A stretch of 64,000 bases of DNA, from the NCBI RefSeq assembly GCF_040549485.1, contig NZ_JBEPTK010000001.1, forward strand, positions 310,001 to 374,000. The letters run 5' to 3'. The position numbers were made by a program, and so were the translations under genes. This stretch comes from Constrictibacter sp. MBR-5 (GTDB taxonomy: Bacteria > Pseudomonadota > Alphaproteobacteria > JAJUGE01). Shown here piece by piece: positions 32,850 through 41,402 of this stretch (within the stretch, counting starts at the first letter, position 1; every line of letters starts with the position of its first letter). Below the pieces are notes generated by a model. The model was not told the DNA's origin. It made no database searches and saw nothing but the letters and a program-made list of their open reading frames with translations.

Positions 32850-34298
32850 CGACGCCGCCTCGCGGCCGACGGGGCCGGCCGCGATCGGCCTGAGGTCCTC
32901 GACGAAGCGCGCATACGCGGCCGTCCGGGCCGCCTCCTCCGGCAGGCGCAGGATGTAGGAAGGGTGGACGGTCGCGAGGACCGGGATGCCGTCGGCGCGC
33001 TGCAGGACGCGGCCGCGCACCCGCGTCACCGGCAGGTCGCGGCCCAGCAGGGCGAAGAGCGCCGTCGACCCCAGGCCGACGATCAGGCGCGGCCGGACCT
33101 GGGCGATCTCGCGGGCGAGCCACTGCCCACAGGCCTGCACCTCGCCGCGCCCCGGCCGCTCGTGGATGCGGCGCTTGCCGCGCAGCCTGAATTTGAAGTG
33201 CTTCACCGCGTTGGTGACGTAGACGTCGAGCCGGTCGAGGCCGGCCTCGGCCAGCGCCCGGTCGAACACCTCGCCGGCCGGCCCGACGAACGGCCGGCCC
33301 GCCAGATCCTCCTGGTCGCCCGGCTGCTCGCCGACGAACATGATGCCGGCCGTGGCGGGCCCCTCGCCGAACACCGTGCCGGTCGCGTCGCGCCAGAGGG
33401 GACAGGCGCGGCAGCCGGCGGCCTCGGCGGCGAGCGGGACATCCGCCGCCGGTACCTCCAGCGCCGAGCGCGCCGCGACCGCCTGCGCGGTGCGTTTCGC
33501 CGGCACCGTCCCGCCGCGATCCACCATGGCGCCGGCTCGCCCGCCCGCCGCCTCGATCAGCGGCCGGATCAGCCGTGCCTCCGGCAGGTTGTGCCAGTAT
33601 TTCTTCGGCATCTCGGCGCGCATGTGCGCCGGCTTCAGGCGCGCCGGGTTGAAGATGCTCGCATAGTAGGTGCGCCACTGGTCGTCGAGCGCGTCGGCGT
33701 CCGGCACCGCCTCGCGCCTGCCGCCGGGGCCGAAGGTCACCGCCTCGCCGTCCCACGCCATGCTGCGATAGGGTGTCAGGATCGCCCAGCGCATCGCCGC
33801 GAAACGGTCGGCGAAGAACGGCGCCAGCGAGTCCACGACGAAGTGCTCGGGCTCGAACCACGACAGGAAGCGCACCCCGCCGTCCTCGTCCGCGACCTCG
33901 CGGAAGCGGACGAAGGCCTTCATCTTGTGCTGGTCGCGCCGAACCGCCTTCGCCATCTCCGACACCCGCGCGACCAGCGGGTCCGAGGCGATCTCCAGCA
34001 GCGACCGCTCGCCCGCGTGCAGCCGCCAGAGCAGGGCGTAGAGCAACCCGAACCGCTCGCGGTCGCTGTGGCAGATCGCATCGGCCGCGAGGGTGACGAA
34101 GGCGCGCGGCACGGTGAAGGCCGGCGCGGGCGGCTCCGCCTGCCGGTCGGGGACCGGTGCCGGCGCGAACAGGTCCCGCTGACGGTCGGCCACCGTCCAG
34201 ACGACGTCGCCGGGCGGCACGCGCCCGGCCACCAGCCGGCGGGCGGCGGCGCGCCAGCCGTCGAAATCCGCCTCGAAGCCCAGGTCAATGTGCTGCAT
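32838..34298 (-). CDS. udgX: UdgX-type uracil-DNA glycosylase with N-terminal DUF4130-like domain
   Basis: A 486-residue two-domain DNA-repair protein. Residues 1-245 are a DUF4130/TIGR03915-like domain that usually partners the radical-SAM protein. Residues 280-475 are a family 4-like uracil-DNA glycosylase with four Fe-S cysteines implied (AAGCRACPLW is one pair), the motif VGEQPGDQEDLAGRPFVGPA (about 320), and KRRIHERPGRGEVQACGQWL (about 374). The KRRIH loop is the hallmark of UdgX, whose His forms a covalent bond with the abasic site after uracil release. The start overlaps the upstream rSAM gene by 14 bases. HPSYILR is the C-terminal motif. Confidence 0.93.
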   Translation of the reverse strand: MQHIDLGFEADFDGWRAAARRLVAGRVPPGDVVWTVADRQRDLFAPAPVPDRQAEPPAPAFTVPRAFVTLAADAICHSDRERFGLLYALLWRLHAGERSLLEIASDPLVARVSEMAKAVRRDQHKMKAFVRFREVADEDGGVRFLSWFEPEHFVVDSLAPFFADRFAAMRWAILTPYRSMAWDGEAVTFGPGGRREAVPDADALDDQWRTYYASIFNPARLKPAHMRAEMPKKYWHNLPEARLIRPLIEAAGGRAGAMVDRGGTVPAKRTAQAVAARSALEVPAADVPLAAEAAGCRACPLWRDATGTVFGEGPATAGIMFVGEQPGDQEDLAGRPFVGPAGEVFDRALAEAGLDRLDVYVTNAVKHFKFRLRGKRRIHERPGRGEVQACGQWLAREIAQVRPRLIVGLGSTALFALLGRDLPVTRVRGRVLQRADGIPVLATVHPSYILRLPEEAARTAAYARFVEDLRPIAAGPVGREAASASA

Positions 34299-35511
34299 GG
34301 CCGTCGAACAGCGACAGCTGCGCCGGCGCGGGCGCCAGTTGCCGCCGCAATTGCGCCGACTCGATCTCCGCCGCGCGCGGCGTGTGATCGGACGTGCAGA
34401 GGAAGGGAAGAACCTTCTTCAGCGGCACCCGCAGCCGCGCCAGGTCGGCGACCCGCACACCGTGGTGCCGGCGGATCGCCAGGATGCGGTCGACATTGCG
34501 CGCGCCCAGGCCCGGCACGCGCAGCAGGTCCTCGCGCGACGCCCGGTCGACGTCGAGCGGAAAGCGGTCGCGGTGGCGCAGCGCCCAGGCCAGCTTCGGA
34601 TCGATCTCCAGGTCGAGCATGCCGTCGCCGCCGCCGGCGAAGATCTCCTCGGTGGCGAAGCCGTAGAAGCGGAACAGCCAGTCGGCCTGATAGAGCCGGT
34701 GCTCGCGCAGCAGCGGCGCCGGCCGCGACGGCAGCGTCCGGCTGGCGTCGGGGATCGGGCTGAACGCCGAGTAATAGACCCGCCGCAGCCCGTAGGACCC
34801 GTACAGCTTGGCACTGGTCCCCAGGATGGTGGCGTCGGTCGCCGCATCGGCGCCGACGATCATCTGCGTCGACTGGCCGGCCGGGGCGAAACTCGCCGGG
34901 CGCCGCTCCTCGCGGGCCGCGTCGATGCGCAGGCGCATGCGCCCCATGCTCCGCCGGATGACGCTCTCGTCCTTCTCCGGCGCCAGATGGCGCAGCGCCG
35001 CCGCCGTCGGCAGTTCGACGTTGATGCTCAGCCGGTCGGCGAGCCGCCCCGCCTCGGCGATCAGCTCCTCCGACGCTTCGGGAATGGTCTTCAGGTGGAT
35101 GTAGCCGCGAAAGCCGTGCTCCTCGCGCAATGCGCGCGCCACCGCCACCATCCGCTCCATCGTGTAGTCGGCGTCGCGGATGATCCCGGAGCTCAGGAAC
35201 AGGCCCTCGATATAGTTGCGGGCGTGAAAGCCCAGCGTCAGCCGGACGACCTCCGCAACCGTGAAGCGCGCCCGCGGCACGTTGCTGGAAACGCGGTTCA
35301 CGCAATAGGCGCAGTCGAAGACGCAAAAATTGGTGAGCAGGATCTTCAGCAACGAGATGCAGCGGCCGTCGGGCGCGTAGCTGTGGCAGATGCCCATCCC
35401 CGCCCCAGCGTCGGTCGGCGCCGCACCCCGCTTGCCCTTGCCACCCGAGGCGCAGGACGCATCGTATTTCGCCGCGTCGGCGAGGATGGCGAGCTTGTCC
35501 TTCAGGTCCAT
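34285..35511 (-). CDS. Putative DNA modification/repair radical SAM protein
   Basis: A 408-residue radical SAM enzyme with the cluster motif C63-VFD-C67-AY-C70 after KILLTNF. The N-terminus has further Cys (ASCASGGKGKRG and MGICHSYAPDGRC). Near the C-terminus VPGLGARNVDRILAIRRHHG is a helix-hairpin-helix motif, which supports DNA binding. This family (TIGR03916-like) is almost always encoded with a DUF4130/UdgX protein, as here. The lesion it acts on is not established. The gene starts 32 nt downstream of a LexA-type box, so the pair is probably DNA-damage induced. Confidence 0.92.
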   Translation of the reverse strand: MDLKDKLAILADAAKYDASCASGGKGKRGAAPTDAGAGMGICHSYAPDGRCISLLKILLTNFCVFDCAYCVNRVSSNVPRARFTVAEVVRLTLGFHARNYIEGLFLSSGIIRDADYTMERMVAVARALREEHGFRGYIHLKTIPEASEELIAEAGRLADRLSINVELPTAAALRHLAPEKDESVIRRSMGRMRLRIDAAREERRPASFAPAGQSTQMIVGADAATDATILGTSAKLYGSYGLRRVYYSAFSPIPDASRTLPSRPAPLLREHRLYQADWLFRFYGFATEEIFAGGGDGMLDLEIDPKLAWALRHRDRFPLDVDRASREDLLRVPGLGARNVDRILAIRRHHGVRVADLARLRVPLKKVLPFLCTSDHTPRAAEIESAQLRRQLAPAPAQLSLFDGHAAH

Positions 35512-35542
35512 GGTCCGTCCACGCGTCGCGCTTGCCCGTCAT

Positions 35543-35557
35543 GTTCCCTATATGTTC
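35543..35557 (-). promoter_or_regulatory. LexA-type SOS box (GTTC-N7-GTTC)
   Basis: GTTCCCTATATGTTC matches the alphaproteobacterial LexA consensus GTTC-N7-GTTC exactly. It is 32 nt from the start codon of the radical SAM gene, within the divergent promoter region. It would place the rSAM-udgX operon under SOS control. Confidence 0.75.
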
Positions 35558-35851
35558 TAGTTCGTCGCCGCCGTCGCGGCAAGGCCGTGTTGCCGATCAA
35601 CGTCATGTGAACGCGCGCGCCTGATCCCCATTGTTGGCGGGGCGTGCGCGGGCGTGGCAGAGGGTATTGATCGACGGGAGCCGACTCGGCGGCAACGAAG
35701 TGTTAGGGTCGCCCGATACTTAGTGCTTAGGCCGTCACGCTCCGCCCCCGGCGGTCGTTGCGGCTTTGTTACGCCCGATGCGGAGCCGCAGCGGGAATGC
35801 TCCATCCCCTCCCCGGTGCGGGAGGACACTGATCGTCAGGTGGGTCCGTCC
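35558..35851. other. Divergent intergenic region between the SOS operon and RND efflux genes
   Basis: About 290 nt with no supported gene. It should hold the promoter of the efflux operon on the plus strand. A TACTTAGTGCTTAGG stretch around 35718-35732 has repeated CTTAG elements. The open frame on the plus strand leading into the adaptor gene has no ribosome binding site and is Arg-rich, so it is not taken as part of the protein. Confidence 0.5.
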
Positions 35852-36979
35852 ATGAAGCGCGCAGCAATCCTCGTCGTAGCGGCAGTCGTGCTGGCTGCGC
35901 TGATCGGCGGCTTTGCCTGGTTCCAGTTCGTCATGAAGCCGGAGATGGTCCGCGGCTTCATCACCGGCGCACCGCAGCCGCTGGTGACCGTCACCGCCGA
36001 ACCCGCACGGCAGGAGCAGTGGCAGACCCGGCTCCCGGCGATCGGCAGCCTGCGCGCCATCCGCGGGATCGACGTGGCCCCCCAGGTGTCGGGCCTCGTC
36101 TCGGCGATCCGGTTCGAATCGGGCAGCACCGTCGAGCGCGGCGCGGTCCTGGTCCAGATCGACGATTCCATCGAACAGGCGGACCTGAAGGCGGGTCAGG
36201 CGGAGCTGCGCAACGCCGAACTGAACCTGTCGCGGCAGCGCGAGCTGCTTGGCCGCGGCAACACCAGCAAGACCGCGTTCGACACCGCACAGTCAAACCG
36301 CGACGTCGCGGCCGCGACGATCGACCGGACGCGGGCGCTGATCGCGCAGAAGGTGATCAAGGCGCCCTTCCCCGGCCGCCTCGGCATCCGGGTCGTCGAC
36401 CTGGGCGCCTACGTCTCGCCCGGCACCACGATGGTGACGCTGCAGCAGCTCGACCCGATCTATGCCGACTTCCCGATCCCGGAGCAGCAGTTCGACATGC
36501 TGCGCACCGGCCAGACCGTCGAGGTGACGGTCGACGCCTATGCGGGGGTCGTCTTCAAGGGCCAGATCGACTCCATCGATGCCCGCGTGAACGAGGAGAC
36601 GCGCAACGTCCTGGTGCGGGCCGAACTGGCGAATCCCGACCGCCGCCTGCTGCCCGGCATGTTCGCGAACGTCGCCGTGGTCGCGGGCGACGCGGCGACC
36701 GTCGTGACGGTGCCGCGGACGGCCGTGACCTACAGTCTCTACGGCGACAGCGTCTATGTCGTCGGCGAGGACGGTGCCGCGGCGGAGGCCGGCAGGCCGA
36801 TCGAGCGCCGTTTCGTGCGCACCGGCGACACGCGCGAGGGCCGGGTGGCGATCACCGAAGGCATCAAGGCCGGCGACCAGGTCGTCACCTCCGGGCAGCT
36901 GAAGCTGCATACCGGCAGCCGCGTGCGCATCGAACAGGCCGAGATCCTGACGCCGCCCGCCGTCCGACCGAAGGAATAG
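35852..36979 (+). CDS. RND efflux periplasmic adaptor (membrane fusion protein)
   Basis: A 375-residue adaptor with an N-terminal membrane anchor (AAILVVAAVVLAALIGGFAW). Then come the lipoyl half-motifs GIDVAPQVSGLVSAIRFESG (about residue 73) and IKAPFPGRLGIRVVDLGAYV (about 168), a coiled-coil hairpin between them (AELRNAELNLSRQRELLGRG) and a beta-barrel domain with RRLLPGMFANVAVV. It links the inner-membrane RND pump to an outer-membrane channel. ATG 35852 is chosen because membrane-anchor sequence begins there. The permease gene follows after 10 nt. Confidence 0.93.
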   Translation: MKRAAILVVAAVVLAALIGGFAWFQFVMKPEMVRGFITGAPQPLVTVTAEPARQEQWQTRLPAIGSLRAIRGIDVAPQVSGLVSAIRFESGSTVERGAVLVQIDDSIEQADLKAGQAELRNAELNLSRQRELLGRGNTSKTAFDTAQSNRDVAAATIDRTRALIAQKVIKAPFPGRLGIRVVDLGAYVSPGTTMVTLQQLDPIYADFPIPEQQFDMLRTGQTVEVTVDAYAGVVFKGQIDSIDARVNEETRNVLVRAELANPDRRLLPGMFANVAVVAGDAATVVTVPRTAVTYSLYGDSVYVVGEDGAAAEAGRPIERRFVRTGDTREGRVAITEGIKAGDQVVTSGQLKLHTGSRVRIEQAEILTPPAVRPKE

Positions 36980-36989
36980 GACCGCCAGG

Positions 36990-39900
36990 ATGGCCATCAC
37001 CGACATCTTCATCCGGCGCCCCGTCCTCGCGACGGTCGTCAGCCTCCTGATCCTCCTGATCGGCCTGCAGGCCGGGCTGAGCCTGCAGATCCGGCAGTAC
37101 CCGGAACTCTCCAGCACCACGATCACGGTCACCACGTCCTATCCGGGCGCCAACGCCGACCTGATCAAGGGCTTCATCACCACGCCGATCGAGCAGGCGG
37201 TCGCCAGCACCGAGGGCATCGACACGCTCGTGTCGACGTCGCGGCAGAACGTGTCGACGGTGACGCTGAACCTGCGCCTCAACGCCGACCCCGACCGCGC
37301 CGCCACCGACGTGCTGTCGAAGGTCAACCAGGTCCGCGGCGTCCTGCCGCGCGAGGCGAACGACCCGATCGTCGTGAAGCAGACGGGCCAGGGCTTCGCC
37401 CTTATGTACCTCTCCTTCAACTCGGACGAGCTGACCGGGTCGCAGATCACCGACTATCTGACCCGCGTCGTCCAGCCGCGCCTGCAGACGGTCGACGGCG
37501 TCGCCAATGCCGAGATCCTGGGCGGCCAGACCTTCGCCATGCGCATCTGGCTCGACCCGAACCGGATGGCGGCGCTGGACATCACACCGGCGGACGTTCG
37601 CACGGCCCTGGCCGCAAACAACTTCACCTCGGCGGCGGGCCAGATCAAAGGCGACTTCGTGCAGACCGGCATCGAGGCGCTGACGTCGCTGAACAGCGCG
37701 GAGGCCTTCTCGCGCCTGGTGGTGGCGACGCGCCAGGATTCGCTCATCCGGCTCGGCAACATTGCCACAGTGGAGCTCGGGCCGCAGAGCGTCGACGCCT
37801 CCTCCGTGTTCGACGGGCTGAAAGCGGTGTTCGTCGGCATCTACGCGACGCCGACCGCCAACCCGCTGACGGTGATCACCGACGTCCGCAACACCATGCC
37901 GGAGATCCAGGCGCAGTTGCCGCCGGCGCTGGACGCCGCCATCGCCTACGATTCGACGGAGTTCATCCGCGCGTCGATCGACGAGGTCGCGCGCACGCTG
38001 ATCGAGGCGGCGGTCATCGTCGTCGTCGTCATCTTCCTCTTCCTCGGCAACCTGCGCTCGACGCTGATCCCGATCGTGACGATCCCGCTCTCGCTGATCG
38101 GCGTGATGATCATGCTGGTCGCGCTGGGATACTCGATCAACCTGCTGACGCTGCTGGCGTTGGTGCTGGCCATCGGGCTCGTCGTCGACGACGCCATCGT
38201 GGTCGTGGAGAACATCTACCGGCACATCGAGGAGGGCATGACGCCCTACGAGGCGTCACTGAAGGGCGCGCGCGAGATCGCCCTGCCCGTCATCGCCATG
38301 ACGATCACCCTGGCCGCCGTCTACGCCCCGATCGGCTTCGTCTCGGGCCTGACCGGCGCCCTCTTCCGCGAGTTCGCGTTCACCCTCGCGGGCTCGGTCG
38401 TCGTTTCCGGTGTGGTCGCGCTCACGCTCTCGCCGATGATGTGCTCGCGCCTGCTGCGCCCGACCACCGAGCAGGGCCGGTTCGTGAAGTTCCTCGACCG
38501 GATGTTCGACCGGCTGAAGCAGCGCTTCCAGCGCCGCCTGCACCGCACGCTCGACTTCCGCGCGATGACCATCCTCGTGCTGGCGGCGGTAATCGCGATG
38601 ACCGGCCTGCTCTACCTGTCGACCCCCCAGGAACTGGCGCCGGAGGAGGACCAGGGCATCGTCTTCTCCATGGTGAAGACGCCGCAATACGCCAACCTCG
38701 ACTATCTCGAGCGCACGACGGCGAACCTCTACGAAACCTTCGCCAAGGTGCCCGAGCAGGCGCACGTCTTCACGATCAACGGTTCCGGCGGCGTGCACGA
38801 AGCCTTCGCCGGCCTGCTGCTGAAGCCCTGGGCCGAGCGATCGCGCACGGCCAAGGAGATCACCCAGTCCCTGCAGCCGGATCTGGCCAAGGTGGCGACC
38901 GGCCAGGTGCTGGCCTTCTCGCCGCCGGCCCTGCCCGGCTCGACCGGGGGCCCGCCGCTGCAGTTCGTCGTCACGACGACGAACGACTATCAGCAGCTCG
39001 CGACCGTCATGGAGCAGCTGCAGCAGGCGGCAACCAAGAGCGGCATGTTCCTGTTCACCGACACCGACCTGAAGTTCGACACGCCGCAGTACGAGTTCCG
39101 CATCGACAGCGACAAGGCGAACAGCCTGGGCATCAGCATGGAGGATGTCGGCGTCGCGCTCGGCACCATGCTGGGCGGCGGCTACGTCAACCGGTTCAAC
39201 CTGTACGGCCGCAGCTACGAGGTCATCCCGCAGGTGCCGCGCGATTTCAGGCTGACCGCCGACTGGCTGACGCGCTATCAGGTGCGCACCAGCGGCGGCG
39301 AGATGGTGCCGCTGTCGACGGTCGCCTCGATCGCGCAGACGGTGCAGCCGAACGCGCTGACCAGCTTCCAGCAGCTCAATGCCGCCACCCTGTCGGGCGT
39401 GCCCTTCCCCGGGCAGACCCTGGGCGACGCGCTCAATTTCCTGGAATCGGAAGCCGCCGACATCCTGCCGGAGGGCTTCAGCTACGACTATCAGGGCGAG
39501 AGCCGGCAGTTCATCCAGGAGGGCGGCACCCTGGTCGTCACCTTCGGCTTCGCGCTGATCGTCATCTTCCTGGTGCTGGCCGCCCAGTATGAGAGCTTCC
39601 GCGACCCGTTCATCGTGCTGATCGCCCTGCCGACCTCGATCTTCGGCGCGCTGCTGCCGCTGAACATCGGCGGAATCATGGGCCTGACCAGCGTCAACAT
39701 CTACACGCAGATCGGCCTCGTGACGCTGATCGGCCTGATCTCCAAGCACGGCATCCTGATGGTCGACTTCGCCAACAAGCTGCAGGAGGAGGGCATGGGC
39801 CGGCGCGAGGCCATCGAGGAGGCCGCCGCCGTTCGCCTGCGGCCGATCCTGATGACCACCGCCGCCATCGTGCTGGCGATGATCCCGCTGATCATCGCCG

Positions 39901-40079
39901 ACGGCGCCGGTGCGCGCAGCCGCAGCGACCTGGGCATCGTCATCGCCGCCGGCATGACGATCGGGACGCTGTTCACCCTGTTCGTGACGCCGGCCGTCTA
40001 CACCCTCGTCGCGCGCGACCACAGCCGCGACAGGGCGAAGGCCGTGGCACGCCGGGGGGCGGAAGCGCCGGCGCACTAA
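36990..40079 (+). CDS. RND multidrug efflux permease (HAE-1 type)
   Basis: A 1029-residue inner-membrane pump, the usual size for AcrB/MexB-type permeases. It begins MAITDIFIRRPVLATVVSLL. The proton-relay Asp pair is in LAIGLVVDDAIVVVENIYRH (about residue 400). TSYPGANADLIKGFITTPIE and the C-terminal LIGLISKHGILMVDFANKLQ are typical. It exports hydrophobic compounds by proton antiport together with the upstream adaptor. No outer-membrane factor gene is in the operon, so a TolC-like channel from elsewhere must be used. Its stop codon lies inside a strong hairpin. Confidence 0.96.
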   Translation: MAITDIFIRRPVLATVVSLLILLIGLQAGLSLQIRQYPELSSTTITVTTSYPGANADLIKGFITTPIEQAVASTEGIDTLVSTSRQNVSTVTLNLRLNADPDRAATDVLSKVNQVRGVLPREANDPIVVKQTGQGFALMYLSFNSDELTGSQITDYLTRVVQPRLQTVDGVANAEILGGQTFAMRIWLDPNRMAALDITPADVRTALAANNFTSAAGQIKGDFVQTGIEALTSLNSAEAFSRLVVATRQDSLIRLGNIATVELGPQSVDASSVFDGLKAVFVGIYATPTANPLTVITDVRNTMPEIQAQLPPALDAAIAYDSTEFIRASIDEVARTLIEAAVIVVVVIFLFLGNLRSTLIPIVTIPLSLIGVMIMLVALGYSINLLTLLALVLAIGLVVDDAIVVVENIYRHIEEGMTPYEASLKGAREIALPVIAMTITLAAVYAPIGFVSGLTGALFREFAFTLAGSVVVSGVVALTLSPMMCSRLLRPTTEQGRFVKFLDRMFDRLKQRFQRRLHRTLDFRAMTILVLAAVIAMTGLLYLSTPQELAPEEDQGIVFSMVKTPQYANLDYLERTTANLYETFAKVPEQAHVFTINGSGGVHEAFAGLLLKPWAERSRTAKEITQSLQPDLAKVATGQVLAFSPPALPGSTGGPPLQFVVTTTNDYQQLATVMEQLQQAATKSGMFLFTDTDLKFDTPQYEFRIDSDKANSLGISMEDVGVALGTMLGGGYVNRFNLYGRSYEVIPQVPRDFRLTADWLTRYQVRTSGGEMVPLSTVASIAQTVQPNALTSFQQLNAATLSGVPFPGQTLGDALNFLESEAADILPEGFSYDYQGESRQFIQEGGTLVVTFGFALIVIFLVLAAQYESFRDPFIVLIALPTSIFGALLPLNIGGIMGLTSVNIYTQIGLVTLIGLISKHGILMVDFANKLQEEGMGRREAIEEAAAVRLRPILMTTAAIVLAMIPLIIADGAGARSRSDLGIVIAAGMTIGTLFTLFVTPAVYTLVARDHSRDRAKAVARRGAEAPAH

Positions 40080-40090
40080 TGCGCCGGCGC
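40065..40090. terminator. Strong bidirectional hairpin at a convergent junction
   Basis: GCGCCGGCGCA (40065-40075) and TGCGCCGGCGC (40080-40090) form a perfect 11-bp stem with a CTAA loop containing most of the RND stop codon. It lies 6 nt from the end of the PqqD-like gene coming from the other side, so it can stop both transcripts. Confidence 0.6.
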
Positions 40091-40095
40091 GGGCG

Positions 40096-40380
40096 TCAGC
40101 CGCCCTTGCGGATCAGGCCCGCGGCGAGCATCCGCTCGGCCAGGGCGCCGACCTCCTTCGCACATCGGTCCGGCTCCACGTCGAACCGCTCCTGCAGCGC
40201 CGCACAGAGTGCCGCGAAGGTCATCGGCTCCTCCAGCATCTCCCACACCCGCAGGGCGGTGGCGTTGAGGTGCAGGTATTTCCCCGCCTCGACGTCGAGC
40301 ACGACATAGCCGCCCTCGACGGGCGCGCCGATCATGCCGTCGTTGCGGCGGAGTGTTTCGTCGGGTGCAACGGACGCCAT
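40096..40380 (-). CDS. PqqD-like peptide-binding protein (RRE, lasso B1-like)
   Basis: A 94-residue stand-alone PqqD-family protein: GGYVVLDVEAGKYLHLNATA (about residue 22) carries the LN-x-T signature, followed by RVWEMLEEPMTFAALCAALQ and the helix EVGALAERMLAAGLI. These domains bind leader peptides of RiPP precursors (RiPP recognition element) and present them to modifying enzymes; in lasso systems the equivalent is B1. ATG 40380 is used since GAGG lies 9 nt upstream; ATG 40389 is an alternative. It is the last gene of the putative RiPP operon, 65 nt after the kinase gene. Confidence 0.88.
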   Translation of the reverse strand: MASVAPDETLRRNDGMIGAPVEGGYVVLDVEAGKYLHLNATALRVWEMLEEPMTFAALCAALQERFDVEPDRCAKEVGALAERMLAAGLIRKGG

Positions 40381-40445
40381 CGCAATCATCCTCGTTTCGG
40401 TCGCACGCGATCGACCGGCAGGTTCGTCAAGCACCGCGGCTTCGC

Positions 40446-41402
40446 TCACGGCCGCCCGGACATGAGACGCCGGGACAGCAGGCGCGTGGCCTGCGGCAGC
40501 GCCGAGACGTCGTCCGGCAGGCTCAGGGTGCGGACGGGCCGTCGGCAGGCGATTTCGAGCGCCGCCCCCATCACCCTGCCCCGCTCTTCCGGCGGCAAAT
40601 GCGGCACCCAGTAACCGCAATCGGCCAGCGCGGCGGCCGCCTGCACCGCAGGCAACGGCGGTGACAGTGCCGGGCGCTCCCCGCCGTGCCGCTGCCCCAG
40701 GAGGATGATCTCGCCGATCGGCAATGCCGCGCGTGACACGAACTGCGCCCCGTCGAGATCGACGAGCACCCCCTCGTGCCCGTAATCGGCATGCGCGTAG
40801 GCCGGGCGCGCCCGACCGGCGAATCCCAGGACAGCGGCGATCTGCGGGGAAACCTTTACGGCCGGCGTGCCGGCGACCACGGTCAGCGGATCGGCGCCGA
40901 GCATGACGATCTCCTCGGAGACCAGCCGCGCGCCCTCCGCGATCATCGCGGCGGCGAGGGTGGATTTCCCCCGGCCGCTGGCCCCCAGGACGAGGGTCGC
41001 GCGATCCCCGGTCGCGACGGCACAGCCGTGCAGGCAGACGCCGCCGCGGACATAGGCGTGCGCGGCGAGCACCAGGCTCACGAGGTGGCGGGCCACGTCG
41101 CCGCGCAACACGCCCGCGTTCCACCCCACGTCGACCCGTCCGGGTCGCACGCTGGCGGCGTAGCGCTGGGCCGGATCGAAGCCGCAGGCATGGATCTCCC
41201 AGCGATCGGCAGCCCGGAAGGCGAGCCGCAGCAGGGGCGACACCACGGCGATATCGCTGCCCGCGCCCGGCGCCTCCAGAAGCGGCCCCTCACGGATCGT
41301 GAGGTCCGGCGTCCGGCCGGGTTCGAACTCCGCAGACGCGGGCAGCGCGATCTCCGATTCGATCGTCAGTCCGTAGGCGCGATATCGGCGACCGCGGTTC
41401 AC
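40446..41402 (-). CDS. HprK-like kinase (RiPP tailoring kinase candidate)
   Basis: A 318-residue protein with an HPr-kinase/phosphorylase-like ATP-binding core: VCLHGCAVATGDRATLVLG, then the P-loop GASGRGKST (residues 140-148), then ARLVSEEIVMLGADPLTVVA, which fits the Walker-B/Asp region. HprK homologues in lasso peptide clusters (for example with paeninodin) phosphorylate the C-terminal Ser of the precursor. The precursor here ends in Ser, which fits. GTG 41402 overlaps the glycosyltransferase stop as GTGA. No HPr or PTS gene is nearby, so a role in carbon control is unlikely. Confidence 0.82.
   Translation of the reverse strand: MNRGRRYRAYGLTIESEIALPASAEFEPGRTPDLTIREGPLLEAPGAGSDIAVVSPLLRLAFRAADRWEIHACGFDPAQRYAASVRPGRVDVGWNAGVLRGDVARHLVSLVLAAHAYVRGGVCLHGCAVATGDRATLVLGASGRGKSTLAAAMIAEGARLVSEEIVMLGADPLTVVAGTPAVKVSPQIAAVLGFAGRARPAYAHADYGHEGVLVDLDGAQFVSRAALPIGEIILLGQRHGGERPALSPPLPAVQAAAALADCGYWVPHLPPEERGRVMGAALEIACRRPVRTLSLPDDVSALPQATRLLSRRLMSGRP

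Noticed and set aside
35654-35851. N-terminal extension of the RND adaptor protein
   Set aside because: The in-frame upstream stretch is Arg-rich, lacks a ribosome binding site, and the membrane anchor begins at ATG 35852.
40446-41402. HprK of a PTS-like carbon control system
   Set aside because: No HPr, EIIA or PTS genes are close; operon context with PqqD-like genes and a peptide fits a tailoring kinase better.
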